Assembly: GCA_040902885.1 (NCBI GenBank)
Contig: JBBDWK010000042.1
Location: 1-64,000 of the forward strand
Reading direction: 5' to 3'
Origin: JBBDWK01 sp040902885
Lineage (GTDB): Bacteria > Acidobacteriota > Terriglobia > Bryobacterales > Bryobacteraceae
DNA: 64,000 bases
Shown piece after piece: positions 41,217 through 49,891 of this stretch. Made by a program: the position numbers and the translations under genes. Under the pieces are notes generated by a model, which saw only the letters and a list, made by a program, of their open reading frames with translations, searched no databases and was not told the DNA's origin. The stretch's first letter is position 1. Each line of letters opens with the position of its first letter.

Positions 41217-42013
41217 TCGGATTCCTTCGCCTCCCGCCACAGCTCTTCCATTTCCTCCATCGGCGCCGCGTTCACGGTCTTGTCCAGCGCCCGTCCCCTC
41301 TCGGCCAGTTGGCGCTCCATGTACCCGAAGCGCTTCCGGAACTTGGCGTTGGTCTTGCGCAAGGCCTGCTCCGGATCCACGTTCAAGAAACGCGCGATAT
41401 TGACGATCACAAACAGCAGGTCGCCAATCTCGTCCTTGATCTGCTCCTGGCCGCGGGTGTGGCGGGCCTCTTCGAGCTCCCCCAGTTCCTCGTGCAGCTT
41501 CTCGACCACCTGCTCGACATTTTGCCAATCAAAGCCAATTCCGGCTGCGCGCGCGGCGATCTGTTGGGCTTCGACGAGGGCCGGCAGGTTGCGGGGCACG
41601 CTTTCGAGCAAAGCGGTCTCGGCCTCACCCTTCCGCTTCTTCTCTTCGGCTTTCACCCGGCCCCAAATGCGCCGGACATCGCCTTCGGTTTCGGCGGTCT
41701 CCGCGCCGAAGACGTGCGGGTGGCGGCGGATGAGTTTCCCGTTGATGGCGTCGAGGGCGTCTTCCACCCGGAACAGGTCGCGTTCAGCGGCCATCTGAGA
41801 GAAAAAGACTACCTGGAGCAGGAGGTCGCCCAGCTCGCCGGCCAGTTCCGGCCAGTCCTCGCGGTCGATGGCGTCCATCGCCTCATAGGTCTCTTCCAAA
41901 AGGAAGGGTTTGATTGTCTCGAAGGTCTGCTCCCGATCCCACGGGCAGCCATCCGGCGCGCGGAGACGCGCCATCAGCTCCACCAGACGCTGAAACTTTT
42001 CACCGGAATCCAT
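41213..42013 (-). CDS. mazG: Nucleoside triphosphate pyrophosphohydrolase MazG
   Basis: A 266-residue protein with two MazG helical domains. The first is the active ELGDLLLQVVF type with EETYEAMDAI, and the second is LHEELGELEEA with DEIGDLLFVIVN. It hydrolyses NTPs to NMP and PPi and is thought to clean damaged nucleotides or modulate (p)ppGpp. The ATG at 42013 (MDSGEKFQRLVELM) is the family-like start. It heads the minus-strand run towards rlmN. Confidence 0.93.
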   Translation of the reverse strand: MDSGEKFQRLVELMARLRAPDGCPWDREQTFETIKPFLLEETYEAMDAIDREDWPELAGELGDLLLQVVFFSQMAAERDLFRVEDALDAINGKLIRRHPHVFGAETAETEGDVRRIWGRVKAEEKKRKGEAETALLESVPRNLPALVEAQQIAARAAGIGFDWQNVEQVVEKLHEELGELEEARHTRGQEQIKDEIGDLLFVIVNIARFLNVDPEQALRKTNAKFRKRFGYMERQLAERGRALDKTVNAAPMEEMEELWREAKESE

Positions 42014-42111
42014 TCGCGAGATTTGGGCGGAACGACTCGTTCTCCTCAATCTAACATATGGCCCTTCGGGGGTGTATACTCGCAATCGGTTAAACCCGCT
42101 CGGAGGTTGGC

Positions 42112-43050
42112 ATGACGCCACAAAAGACCTTTGTCAGCTATGCCAGAGAGGATGCAGGTTTTGCACTGAAACTGGCCGGGCACGTGAGATCGGCAGGCGG
42201 CGATATCTGGCTGGACAAGCTCGATATCCGTGCTGGCGTGCCGTGGGACCGCGCGATCGAGGATGCCCTGCAAAACTGCGGACGGTTCCTGATCATTCTA
42301 TCGCCGGAGTCGGTCGGTTCCACGAACGTGATGGACGAAGTTTCCTATGCCATCGAGCACAACAAACAGGTGATCCCGGTGCTTTATAAAGACTGCAGAG
42401 TACCGCTGCGCCTGCGCCGTTTGCACTACATCGACTGCACCGCGAATCAAGAAGATGGCCTGCGAAACCTGGTCACCGAGTTGGGCACACTGTTGAAACC
42501 GCCGCTTGACGTTCCTGTAGTACCGGTTCAGGTGCGGAGCTGGTACCAAAAGGCCTTACTGATGTATGCGCCGTCAGGCCTCCTGGCCGGGATGCTCCAC
42601 GCTTTCTTCTATCTTGGCCTTTTCGTGCTCGCCATCGCGCCTCTCTCCATTGCGAGCGAGGAGGGTCTAACAGAAGCGGCAAAGGTGGGATTGGTGTGGC
42701 TTTTGATCCTTGTGGGCGCTCACTGGCTCGCCCGCGTGCTTGACGTCCCGGCAGGAATTCCCGGCTCCCGTACCCCCCGTCAGCGTGTTTTGCTTCTGTA
42801 CTGGCCTCTCGGAACCACGGCCCGAATCCTTCACGTTTTGTTCTACACCCTGATGGGAATCCTGGGCCTGGGGCTGATTGGCGTGGCAATGGAATGGAAA
42901 ACCGATCCCGAGAGCGGGGATGCTCTCATCGGTTTGGCCGTATGCGCGGTATTCATTGCCCTCATACGGTCTGTCGCGCGGCGTCTCGATCACGCGACTC
43001 CGGCAAACGTCGCGTCCGATAAGCCGGAAGCACGCGCCGCCGGGAGCTAG
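42112..43050 (+). CDS. TIR-domain membrane protein
   Basis: A 312-residue protein. Residues ~5-130 are a bacterial TIR domain (KTFVSYAREDAGFALKLA; ILSPESVGSTNVMDEVSYA, with the catalytic-type Glu; VIPVLYKDC). The remainder contains about four hydrophobic helices near residues 155-175, 190-212, 235-262 and 275-292. A strong GGAGG precedes the ATG. Bacterial TIR proteins are often NADases in immune or abortive-infection systems or mediators of protein contact. No sensor partner gene adjoins it, so function is open. It is a single-gene plus-strand unit between minus-strand operons. Confidence 0.8.
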   Translation: MTPQKTFVSYAREDAGFALKLAGHVRSAGGDIWLDKLDIRAGVPWDRAIEDALQNCGRFLIILSPESVGSTNVMDEVSYAIEHNKQVIPVLYKDCRVPLRLRRLHYIDCTANQEDGLRNLVTELGTLLKPPLDVPVVPVQVRSWYQKALLMYAPSGLLAGMLHAFFYLGLFVLAIAPLSIASEEGLTEAAKVGLVWLLILVGAHWLARVLDVPAGIPGSRTPRQRVLLLYWPLGTTARILHVLFYTLMGILGLGLIGVAMEWKTDPESGDALIGLAVCAVFIALIRSVARRLDHATPANVASDKPEARAAGS

Positions 43051-43117
43051 TAATGCGGCTGATGGTTTGCGGTTCGGCGCTGAGGCTAGAGCACCGAACC
43101 GCGCGTGAGCAATCGGA

Positions 43118-43351
43118 TTACTGGGTTCCCCTCCGAACCTCATGCTCAACGTCCTTGAGAGCGCGAGACCACTCGTCGGCCTGCCTTTCAGCATCCTCCT
43201 TTGCAATCCCGTATCGCTCCTGAATCCTCCCGACCAGCTGCTCCTTCTTGCCTTGAACCACGCGCCAGTCGTCGTCGGTGAGTTTGCCCCAGCGCTCCTG
43301 CGCGGAGCCCATAAACTTTTTCCATTTGCCTTCAACTTGTTCCCAATTCAT
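43118..43351 (-). CDS. CsbD-family stress protein
   Basis: A 77-residue charged protein (MNWEQVEGKWKKFMGSAQERWGKLTDDDW) that matches the CsbD-like family: general-stress-induced, predicted helical hairpin, unknown biochemical function. GGAG precedes the ATG. It is followed on the same strand by nothing and preceded by the SYLF-domain gene. Confidence 0.9.
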   Translation of the reverse strand: MNWEQVEGKWKKFMGSAQERWGKLTDDDWRVVQGKKEQLVGRIQERYGIAKEDAERQADEWSRALKDVEHEVRRGTQ

Positions 43352-43372
43352 ACCTATGCTCCTTTCGTGTCG

Positions 43373-44047
43373 TTAACTCTTCCGAGATGAATATTTGTTC
43401 AAACCCGCTATCAGGGCGGATGCCGACGCAGGGACCTTCGTCTCGCCCATCACAATCTGCTTGTTGGTCAGCTTTGAGCTGTACAGCTCGGCATTGGCTT
43501 CTTCGTCGGGCCGCAGCGTCGCGCCGTCCAGCGCGACACCCGCGAATGCCCCGCGCGCCCGGGAGTAGGTCAGGATTTCGGCCCGCAACTGGACGTCCGT
43601 GTTCGCGGACGAGGTCCGTCCCACCGGTCCGCCCGCCACGGAAGCGTCCGCGCCCAAAGTGAATTTACTCTCCAGGAGCTTCTCTGCTCCGCGTTTGTTC
43701 ATCACGAGCATGACCGCGTCTGTTTCCGACCCTCCGATCTGGAAGCCCACGCTGCCGCCTTCCACCTTTACTCCGGCGGGGGCGGACCAGCCCGTGCCAG
43801 ACCCGCGGCGGCACGATATGAAACCCCTGCCGTATTTGGCGCCCACGACAAACGCAGCCTTTTTCAGGCCGGGAACGATTACTATGCACTCCGCTTTCTC
43901 GAGCAGGTCCTGTGGAATGCCTTTATCGGGCGCCGCCATGATCTCGTTCAAAACCGCGGCCGAGTCTGTCAGCCGCTCTGCCGTGTGCTCATTCGCGAAC
44001 AAGAGTCCCGCGCTAAGACACGCGATTCCAAGTCTGTGCAGTTTCAT
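43373..44047 (-). CDS. Secreted YSC84/SYLF-domain lipid-binding protein
   Basis: A 224-residue protein. A signal peptide (MKLHRLGIACLSAGLLFA) leads into the SYLF domain (ECIVIVPGLKKAAFVVGAKYGRGFISC, GGSVGFQIGGSETDAVMLVMN). SYLF proteins bind phosphoinositides in eukaryotes; bacterial ones are periplasmic or lipid-associated stress proteins. Start 44047 puts the signal peptide at the N-terminus. It lies between CsbD and an OmpA-like gene, suggesting an envelope-stress cluster. Confidence 0.85.
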   Translation of the reverse strand: MKLHRLGIACLSAGLLFANEHTAERLTDSAAVLNEIMAAPDKGIPQDLLEKAECIVIVPGLKKAAFVVGAKYGRGFISCRRGSGTGWSAPAGVKVEGGSVGFQIGGSETDAVMLVMNKRGAEKLLESKFTLGADASVAGGPVGRTSSANTDVQLRAEILTYSRARGAFAGVALDGATLRPDEEANAELYSSKLTNKQIVMGETKVPASASALIAGLNKYSSRKS

Positions 44048-44085
44048 AAGATCTCCTAACAGTTGACGTTGATAAGGTCTGCCAT

Positions 44086-45696
44086 TCACCTGAGCGTGCT
44101 TACCGAGCCGAATGGCACACCAATGGCCTCGCCGGATACCACGAGGTCCACGCGACGATTTTGCCGGCGTCCGGCTGCCGTGTCGTTTGGCGCTACAGGT
44201 TCCGTTTTGCCGAATCCTCTGGTTGTGATCGAGGTTGCGGGAATTCCCTGCTGGGCGAGATACTCGCCCGCGGATGTCGCCCGCTGTTCGGAAAGCCGCT
44301 GGTTGTACTCATCGCTTCCCACGCTGTCGGTATGGCCTTCCACCTCGAGCATTAAACCGGGGTGCGCCAGGATAATGCCCGCTACTTTGGCCAGCTTCTC
44401 GCGCGCGGCGGGCCGCAGCGTATACCTGCCGGTGTCGAAAAGAACGTCCGGCATATTGACGATCAGGCCGCGAGCGGAATCGCGCGTATCGAGGATCAGA
44501 TTCAATTGCCTTAACAGCCGGGCGCGCAGCTCGTCTTTTTCCCTTTCCGCCGCCTGCTGCTTTGCCAAGGCAGCGGCGCCCGCCGCGTCGGCTTCCCGTT
44601 GCGTCCGTTCGCCGGCGGCGGCGGCGAGTTCCGCTTCACGCCTTGCAAGCCTGGTCGCGGATTCGGCGGCGGCTCGTTCGGCTTCCGCGCGCGCCCTTCG
44701 CTCCGTTTCCAGTTTCTGCTCCGCCTCCGCTTGGGCTCTTCGCCGTGTCTCAGCTTCGGCCTCCGCGTTGGCCCTCGCTTCGCGATCCGCGGCAGCCTGG
44801 CGTTCGTTCGCCAGTTGTTCTTCCTCGATCTTTTTCAGCGTTATGATGCGGGCATCCTCCGCCATTTGAGCGGCTTCACGCGCCACTGTCCCAATGGGCT
44901 TCCTGCCCGACTTGCTCTTCAGATAGCCTTCCGCGTTTTGCAGGCCCTGGACGGCTTTCAGGAAGGTGTCCTCCGCATACTTCTCCGCGCCCGCCCAGCG
45001 GGCGATCTGGACCGCATTGCGGGCTTGGTAGAGTTCCAATGGAACTTTGGGATCCAGCCGTATGGGTTTGATCTCCGCGGGATTGGCGTTCAGCGTGTAC
45101 TGGCCCCGCTGCAGCAACTGGTACTTGGCATCGACCTCCTCGATGGTTCCGGTGGTATCGCGCCTGACAAAATTTTCCATCACCACCACGTCGCTCGGCT
45201 GCGTCACCGCGAAATACGGTTCCGCGGTCACAATCAGGCCGAAAGACTGTAAGTCTGTAGTCGCATTCAGCTCGCTCTTATGTCCATCCAGCAAAACTTC
45301 GCCAATATTAGTAGCCCGGCCCTCAGGCGTTATGGCCCACATGACGTAGGTCAGATACTCCGGACCAAACTTGGTAGCCGGTTGGAGCTTCTCCATGTCG
45401 GCTTCGATCTTAATCACTCCCTGCTTGCTTTCCACCTTGGCCTCTCCACGAGCCTCGGGCAGCAGGGGAGTTCCGCGGAAATCGATCTTCGTGGATCCGC
45501 TGCGGTGATGATAGTTAATCGCCTTTGTCGTTCGCGCTACCACGGTGACGCGGTAGACGGGCGTCGAATCGCCTTGGCGGACGGGCCCCGATTGCCGCGT
45601 CGGGTTTGGGGCGTACGGCGCCTGCGCGAACAAGAGACCCCCCGCCATTAAAAATACAACGGAAGTTTTCATCTTGAATGTCTTCTTGCGTGACAT
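44086..45696 (-). CDS. OmpA-family protein with long Ala/Glu-rich coiled coil
   Basis: A 536-residue exported protein. It has a signal peptide after MSRKKTFK (SVVFLMAGGLLFAQA), a beta-rich N-domain (~30-260) and a very regular Ala/Glu/Arg coiled coil (~290-400; repeats of EAERRA/AEAEAE). The C-terminal peptidoglycan-binding OmpA domain (~410-520) contains the HTDSVGSDEYNQRLSEQRA signature. It likely tethers the outer envelope to peptidoglycan, with the coiled coil as spacer. AAAGGAG precedes the start at 45696. Confidence 0.88.
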   Translation of the reverse strand: MSRKKTFKMKTSVVFLMAGGLLFAQAPYAPNPTRQSGPVRQGDSTPVYRVTVVARTTKAINYHHRSGSTKIDFRGTPLLPEARGEAKVESKQGVIKIEADMEKLQPATKFGPEYLTYVMWAITPEGRATNIGEVLLDGHKSELNATTDLQSFGLIVTAEPYFAVTQPSDVVVMENFVRRDTTGTIEEVDAKYQLLQRGQYTLNANPAEIKPIRLDPKVPLELYQARNAVQIARWAGAEKYAEDTFLKAVQGLQNAEGYLKSKSGRKPIGTVAREAAQMAEDARIITLKKIEEEQLANERQAAADREARANAEAEAETRRRAQAEAEQKLETERRARAEAERAAAESATRLARREAELAAAAGERTQREADAAGAAALAKQQAAEREKDELRARLLRQLNLILDTRDSARGLIVNMPDVLFDTGRYTLRPAAREKLAKVAGIILAHPGLMLEVEGHTDSVGSDEYNQRLSEQRATSAGEYLAQQGIPATSITTRGFGKTEPVAPNDTAAGRRQNRRVDLVVSGEAIGVPFGSVSTLR

Positions 45697-45906
45697 GGTT
45701 GCTCCTTTGTTGAAGCGGCGAGTACACCAATAACTACCACTTGTCCATGACTTTACTCTCTCGCGCGGTAGTTTTGACACCGTTTCCTTCCGTGGCCTGT
45801 TATAGAGCACGCAGGACGCCAAAACCCGCCCGCGCGCTCCGGCATTAGGCGGTCACTGGCCTGAAAAGCACTCTTGGGCCGGTTTGACGTATGCTAAAGA
45901 ATCTCC

Positions 45907-46671
45907 ATGGACCGCAGATTGTTCCTCGAAACACTGGGCGTAGCCAGCGCCGCCGCCCAAAGCACTCAGAAAATGCGAACCGAATTCTACCTGCTCGAAA
46001 ATTACTATCTGCGCCACAGCACACAAATGGCGCGCATCCACGAGTTCATGAGCCGGGGTCTGCTTCCCGCGGTGAGCGAGAGTCACGCCGGACCGAAGAT
46101 CTTTCTGGAAGGGCTGGTGGCCGCGCACCTGCCGCAGTACGCGGCGATTCTCGGCTTCGGTTCGCTGGAGGAAGTGGCCCAATGGCGCGCCGGCCGCCAA
46201 AAGAACGACGCGCTCCGCAAAGCGTATCGGGCATGGGAAGACGGCCCGGAGCCGCCGTATGAACACTACTCCGAGACGTTGCTCAAAGCCGCCGATTACT
46301 CCCCGGAGGTACAGGCCGGCCAACCGTCGAAGACCCCGCGCGTCTTCGAGTTGCGTGTGTACCACTCGCCGACCTGGAAGCAGCTCGCCGCCCTTCACGA
46401 TCGCTTCGCCGGACCCGAGATCAAGATCTTCCACCGGGTGGGTGTGCGCCCCATCCTCTACACGGAAACCTACATCGGCGCGAATATGCCGAACCTTACC
46501 TACCTGACCCCCTTCGACAACCTGGCCGCACGCGAGAAGGCATGGGAGGCCTTCGGCTCCGACCCGGAGTGGATCAAGGTTCGCAAAGAGTCCGTCGACG
46601 CTTACGGCCAGATCGCCAGCGTGATTCAGATTTCGCTCTTCAAAGCGGCGCCGTACTCGCCGGTTCGCTGA
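45907..46671 (+). CDS. NIPSNAP-family exported protein
   Basis: A 254-residue protein with two dimeric-alpha/beta-barrel NIPSNAP repeats (MRTEFYLLENYYLRHSTQM; VFELRVYHSPTWKQLAALHDRF) after an N-terminal signal-like MDRRLFLETLGVASAAAQ. NIPSNAP proteins are of unclear function, and many bacterial copies are exported. It overlaps nothing but precedes rsmG by 3 bases, so they may be co-transcribed. Confidence 0.78.
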   Translation: MDRRLFLETLGVASAAAQSTQKMRTEFYLLENYYLRHSTQMARIHEFMSRGLLPAVSESHAGPKIFLEGLVAAHLPQYAAILGFGSLEEVAQWRAGRQKNDALRKAYRAWEDGPEPPYEHYSETLLKAADYSPEVQAGQPSKTPRVFELRVYHSPTWKQLAALHDRFAGPEIKIFHRVGVRPILYTETYIGANMPNLTYLTPFDNLAAREKAWEAFGSDPEWIKVRKESVDAYGQIASVIQISLFKAAPYSPVR

Positions 46672-46674
46672 CTT

Positions 46675-47358
46675 GTGCAATTTGAAGCGGAACTGGATCG
46701 CGTACTGCCGGCGGACCTGCCCCGGCGCGATCATGTGATCCGAAGCACTGGCCGGCATCTCGAGTTGATCGTTGAGGCGAACCGGAACTTCAATCTGACG
46801 AGGATCACCAGTCCGCGTGAAGCCGCGATCAAGCACGTGCTCGATTCCATCCTGCCCTGGCGGCTCTTCTCCGGCGCGAAGCATATACTCGATGCCGGAA
46901 CGGGCGCCGGGTTTCCAGGCATTCCTCTGGCGCTGGTTCTTCCCGAGACGCGGTTCACGCTGGCCGAGTCGGTCCAGAAAAAGGCGCGCTTTGTCGATTC
47001 GGTTGTGAAGACCCTGGATCTGCCAAATGTGGAAGTCGCCGCCCTGCGAGCCGAAGATGTCTTGCGCGCACGCGACGTGGATGCGATCGCGGCGCGAGCC
47101 CTGGCCCCCATCCGCCGCGCGCTCGAGTGGATCGGTCCGGCGATACGGGCCGGCGCCATAGCTCTGCTTTATAAGGGACCGGACGCGGAAACGGAGATGG
47201 CGGAGGCGGCGGCCGAAGCGCGGAAGCAGCGAATTGGCATGCGGGTTGCCGGGCGATACGAACTGCCGGATGGGCTTGGAAGCCGGACTATGGTGGAGAT
47301 CGCTTCATCTCCCGCAGCCGCCGGTACACAACTGCGACAGGTAAGCCCACGACGTTGA
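46675..47358 (+). CDS. rsmG: 16S rRNA (guanine527-N7)-methyltransferase RsmG
   Basis: A 227-residue Class I SAM methyltransferase. FNLTRITSPREAAIKHVLDS is the RsmG N-terminal signature, and the SAM loop is LDAGTGAGFPGIPLAL. It methylates G527 of 16S rRNA; loss confers low-level streptomycin resistance in other bacteria. The GTG at 46675 is used as start. The 3' end overlaps convergent maf by 71 bases. Confidence 0.92.
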   Translation: MQFEAELDRVLPADLPRRDHVIRSTGRHLELIVEANRNFNLTRITSPREAAIKHVLDSILPWRLFSGAKHILDAGTGAGFPGIPLALVLPETRFTLAESVQKKARFVDSVVKTLDLPNVEVAALRAEDVLRARDVDAIAARALAPIRRALEWIGPAIRAGAIALLYKGPDAETEMAEAAAEARKQRIGMRVAGRYELPDGLGSRTMVEIASSPAAAGTQLRQVSPRR

Positions 47359-47860
47359 AGTAACATCCCTCAATGCGCGGGATGAACTTGGCCGCCAAAC
47401 CCTGGATGCCATATGCGCCCGCCTTGTCTAACGGCTCCCCGCCGGCTACATAGGCGTCAATTTCCTCTTCCGTCAGTTCCAGGAACCACACTTTGGTTGA
47501 GGCTACGTCTGTCACCATTTGTTCTCGCGAGCGCAGGGCGACGCCTGTCAGCACCTCGTGCGTCCGGCCGCTGAGCAGCCGGAGCATACGGCGCGCGTCC
47601 TCCGCGTTCGCCGGTTTGCCGAGGATCTGGTCTTCGATTGCGACCGTCGTGTCCGCGCCCAGCACGATCTCGTTCGGGCCGGGTTCGACCAGCCGCGCCT
47701 TGTCCGCCGCGAGACGTTGTACGTAATTCGACGGACGCTCGCCGGGACGCGGGGCTTCATCCGCTTCGCCCGCCGTGCGTTGTTCGAAGGGGATGCCGGC
47801 CTGGGTCAGAATTTCGGCGCGGCGCGGGGAACGGGAGGCGAGAATCAGCACATTTCGCAT
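47288..47860 (-). CDS. maf: Maf-family nucleotide pyrophosphatase
   Basis: A 190-residue protein with the Maf hallmarks ILASRSPRRAEIL at the N-terminus, GADTTV, and a C-terminal DKAGAYGIQG. Maf proteins hydrolyse dTTP/UTP or modified NTPs and affect septation when overexpressed. Its first 16 codons and 11 bases of upstream sequence lie within the 60-bp repeat whose second copy is at 49843-49902. Confidence 0.92.
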   Translation of the reverse strand: MRNVLILASRSPRRAEILTQAGIPFEQRTAGEADEAPRPGERPSNYVQRLAADKARLVEPGPNEIVLGADTTVAIEDQILGKPANAEDARRMLRLLSGRTHEVLTGVALRSREQMVTDVASTKVWFLELTEEEIDAYVAGGEPLDKAGAYGIQGLAAKFIPRIEGCYFNVVGLPVAVVYRRLREMKRSPP

Positions 47861-47871
47861 GGTAGCGCGAG
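47812..47871. repeat. Left 60-bp direct repeat flanking the two-gene cassette
   Basis: Bases 47812-47871 are identical over all 60 positions to 49843-49902, in the same orientation. This copy contains the functional 5' end of maf. The element between the copies carries the nucleotidyltransferase and TIM-barrel genes. Confidence 0.92.
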
Positions 47872-47948
47872 AGCACGGGGCGGCTGAGGCATGCCACCGG
47901 GTCGGGGCGCCCTGCGATACCGGCGAGCGTGTTTTCCGAATAGAGCAT

Positions 47949-47977
47949 TTGGAACGCCCGAAACTGCATCGTATAGT
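47949..47977 (+). promoter_or_regulatory. Promoter of the cassette genes
   Basis: TTGGAA at 47949-47954 (4 of 6) and TATAGT at 47972-47977 (5 of 6) are 17 bases apart. The predicted transcript start, near 47984, lies 18 bases before the first cassette ATG. It is inside the repeat-bounded unit, so the cassette brings its own promoter. Confidence 0.5.
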
Positions 47978-48001
47978 GAGTCATGACAGCACCGTTGGAC
48001 C

Positions 48002-49087
48002 ATGCCTGAGAATTCACAGAATGCGGCGGAGAGATGGGTGGATGGCCTGGAAAAGCGTCTCAATGCCAACTGGGCCGCGATACGCAAGGCGCGAGTCGAC
48101 ACGAATTTGAACCGAGCCCGCTTACGAAAAGCTTTTTACGGCAGGATCGCTCCGGATACCAGCCTTGTTGTGTTCGGCTCAATCGCTCGAGAAGAAATGA
48201 CGTCCCGTAGTGACGGTGATTGGATTCTGTTTATTGACGGCCAAGCTCTCCCTGAACACGTGGACCAGGAGCAGGCGATCGCCGAAGAGCTTGAAAAGCA
48301 GGGGTTCCCGAAGCCCGGCAAGTCGGGTGTATTCGGAAGAATGATAGGCAGCCATAATATCGTTCATGAAATCGGCGGCGAGGACGATACAAACTCGAAC
48401 ACGACTCGGAGGATCCTTCTACTTCTGGAGTCACTGCCGATTGGCAACTCCGAAGCTTACGAGCGGGTCCGTCGTCAGATTTTGAGTCGCTATCTTCGCG
48501 ACGATCGCGGTCTTCTTAAGGCAAGTGGAAGTATCAAGGTGCCTCGTTTTCTGTTGAACGACCTCACGCGTTATTGGCGTACTATCACCGTCGATTTTGT
48601 CTACAAACAGCGGGCGGAAGCAGGGCTGAAGTGGGCGTTGCGGAATGCCAAGCTTCGGATGTCGCGGAAATTGGTGTTCGCTTCCGGTTTGCTTCGATGC
48701 TTTTTCTGCCAGCTTGATAATGATGCGGCGAGCGCGCGGGAAGCCTTATCCGCACCGATGCATGATGTGAGTAAGTTGCTTATGTACCTGGAGGATCAAC
48801 TTAGGCAGACACCACTCGATTTATTGGCACGTGCAGCATCGCGGCCGAATATCGACAAGACGACGGCAAGGAAGCTGTTTGACAGCTACGATCAGTTCTT
48901 GGCGATTCTAGACGATCAAGCGAAACGGACAGAGCTAGAAAATTTGAGAGAGCATGATATGGCGAAATCGTCCGTATGGGAAGACATTCGCTCCCTGAGT
49001 CGCGATTTCCACTTGGGGCTTATCGAGCTCTTCTTTGGCCAAGACGAGGAGATCCGGTCTCTCAGCATGGAGTACGCGGTGTTTTGA
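48002..49087 (+). CDS. Nucleotidyltransferase-fold protein of the cassette
   Basis: A 361-residue protein. The Pol-beta-type nucleotidyltransferase motif is G59-S60 followed by D71-x-D73 (VVFGSIAREEMTSRSDGDW), and a plausible third Asp is D198 in TITVDFVYK. The C-terminal ~160 residues are helical, with no recognisable zinc or membrane element. It could transfer a nucleotide to protein, RNA or a small molecule; family assignment beyond 'nucleotidyltransferase' is not possible by eye. It overlaps the next gene by one base (TGATG). Codon use (GAT, GAA, TTG more frequent) differs from the GC-rich surroundings. Confidence 0.75.
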   Translation: MPENSQNAAERWVDGLEKRLNANWAAIRKARVDTNLNRARLRKAFYGRIAPDTSLVVFGSIAREEMTSRSDGDWILFIDGQALPEHVDQEQAIAEELEKQGFPKPGKSGVFGRMIGSHNIVHEIGGEDDTNSNTTRRILLLLESLPIGNSEAYERVRRQILSRYLRDDRGLLKASGSIKVPRFLLNDLTRYWRTITVDFVYKQRAEAGLKWALRNAKLRMSRKLVFASGLLRCFFCQLDNDAASAREALSAPMHDVSKLLMYLEDQLRQTPLDLLARAASRPNIDKTTARKLFDSYDQFLAILDDQAKRTELENLREHDMAKSSVWEDIRSLSRDFHLGLIELFFGQDEEIRSLSMEYAVF

Positions 49088-49833
49088 TGAGGCGAATCGG
49101 CTTTTCAACAGGGGCGGTGGCGAAGGGAGATTTCCGCCGCGGTTTGGACGCTTTACGTCAGAAACATGTAACTGTCGTGGAGTTATCGGCTCTTCGGCTT
49201 ATCGAACTCGAGCCCTTAATAAGAGCTCTGCCTGACCTTGACCTAAGCAGCTTCGAGTTCGTGTCTGTTCATGCGCCAAGTCACCTCGCCTATATCGATG
49301 AGGCGTTCGTGACCAACTCGTTGAGTGTCGCTATAAAGCTTGGAATCCCGGTTGTCGTTCACCCTGATGTAATCTTCGAAGAGAACGCTTGGCGATGGAT
49401 GGGTAGACTTCTGTTGATCGAGAACATGGACAAGCGGAAGGCGATTGGCCGAACTGCCCAGGACTTGGAGGTTTTGTTCAATAAACTTCCAGAGTCGGGA
49501 TTCTGTTTCGACATCGGACATGCCCGGCAGGTTGATCCGACCATGACGGAAGCGCGATCGATCTTGCAGGCCTTCAGCGGTCGGCTTGCGCAAGTGCATA
49601 TCAGCGAGGTGAATACAAATAGCCGGCATGATCCCTTGTCAATTTATGCGATCTCGGCATTCCGGGCCGTCGCCGATCTGATTCCGGAAGGTGTGCCAGT
49701 TGTTCTCGAGACGATCATTGACGAGGGCCAAAGCGATATTCAAACTGAGATTCAACGCGCCCAAAGCGCTTTGCAGTTTACTCATGCTGTTCTACCTTCT
49801 GAACCCGGCGTGCCCGCGCCTCGTCAGGGATAA
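49087..49833 (+). CDS. Endonuclease IV/xylose-isomerase-like TIM barrel of the cassette
   Basis: A 248-residue AP-endonuclease-2 superfamily barrel with metal-ligand-like residues on successive strands: H in VSVHAPSH, E in LLIENMD, D-x-x-H in FDIGHARQ, H in AQVHISE and E in VVLETIID. Such barrels are either metal-dependent sugar isomerases/epimerases or DNA-repair endonucleases. It is short, lacks an export signal, and is strictly coupled to the nucleotidyltransferase gene (start ATG 49087 within the previous stop). This implies a joint pathway that I cannot name. Confidence 0.72.
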   Translation: MRRIGFSTGAVAKGDFRRGLDALRQKHVTVVELSALRLIELEPLIRALPDLDLSSFEFVSVHAPSHLAYIDEAFVTNSLSVAIKLGIPVVVHPDVIFEENAWRWMGRLLLIENMDKRKAIGRTAQDLEVLFNKLPESGFCFDIGHARQVDPTMTEARSILQAFSGRLAQVHISEVNTNSRHDPLSIYAISAFRAVADLIPEGVPVVLETIIDEGQSDIQTEIQRAQSALQFTHAVLPSEPGVPAPRQG

Positions 49834-49842
49834 CCCCTCTAT

Positions 49843-49891
49843 TTTCGGCGCGGCGCGGGGAACGGGAGGCGAGAATCAGCACATTTCGCAT
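49843..49891 (-). pseudogene. Duplicated 5' fragment of maf
   Basis: Inside the right repeat, the minus strand again encodes the Maf start (ATG at 49891) and its first 16 codons, identical to those at 47860, before running out of homology. It is a by-product of the repeat duplication and presumably not expressed as a functional protein. Confidence 0.85.

Noticed and set aside
41213..42013. MazG as the missing HisE or as part of a toxin-antitoxin pair
   Set aside because: The two-domain housekeeping MazG architecture and lack of a mazF/toxin neighbour argue against both.
48002..49087. Calling the cassette nucleotidyltransferase a CBASS cyclase
   Set aside because: No CD-NTase-specific context or effector (nuclease, phospholipase, transmembrane effector) is adjacent, and only generic nucleotidyltransferase motifs are visible.
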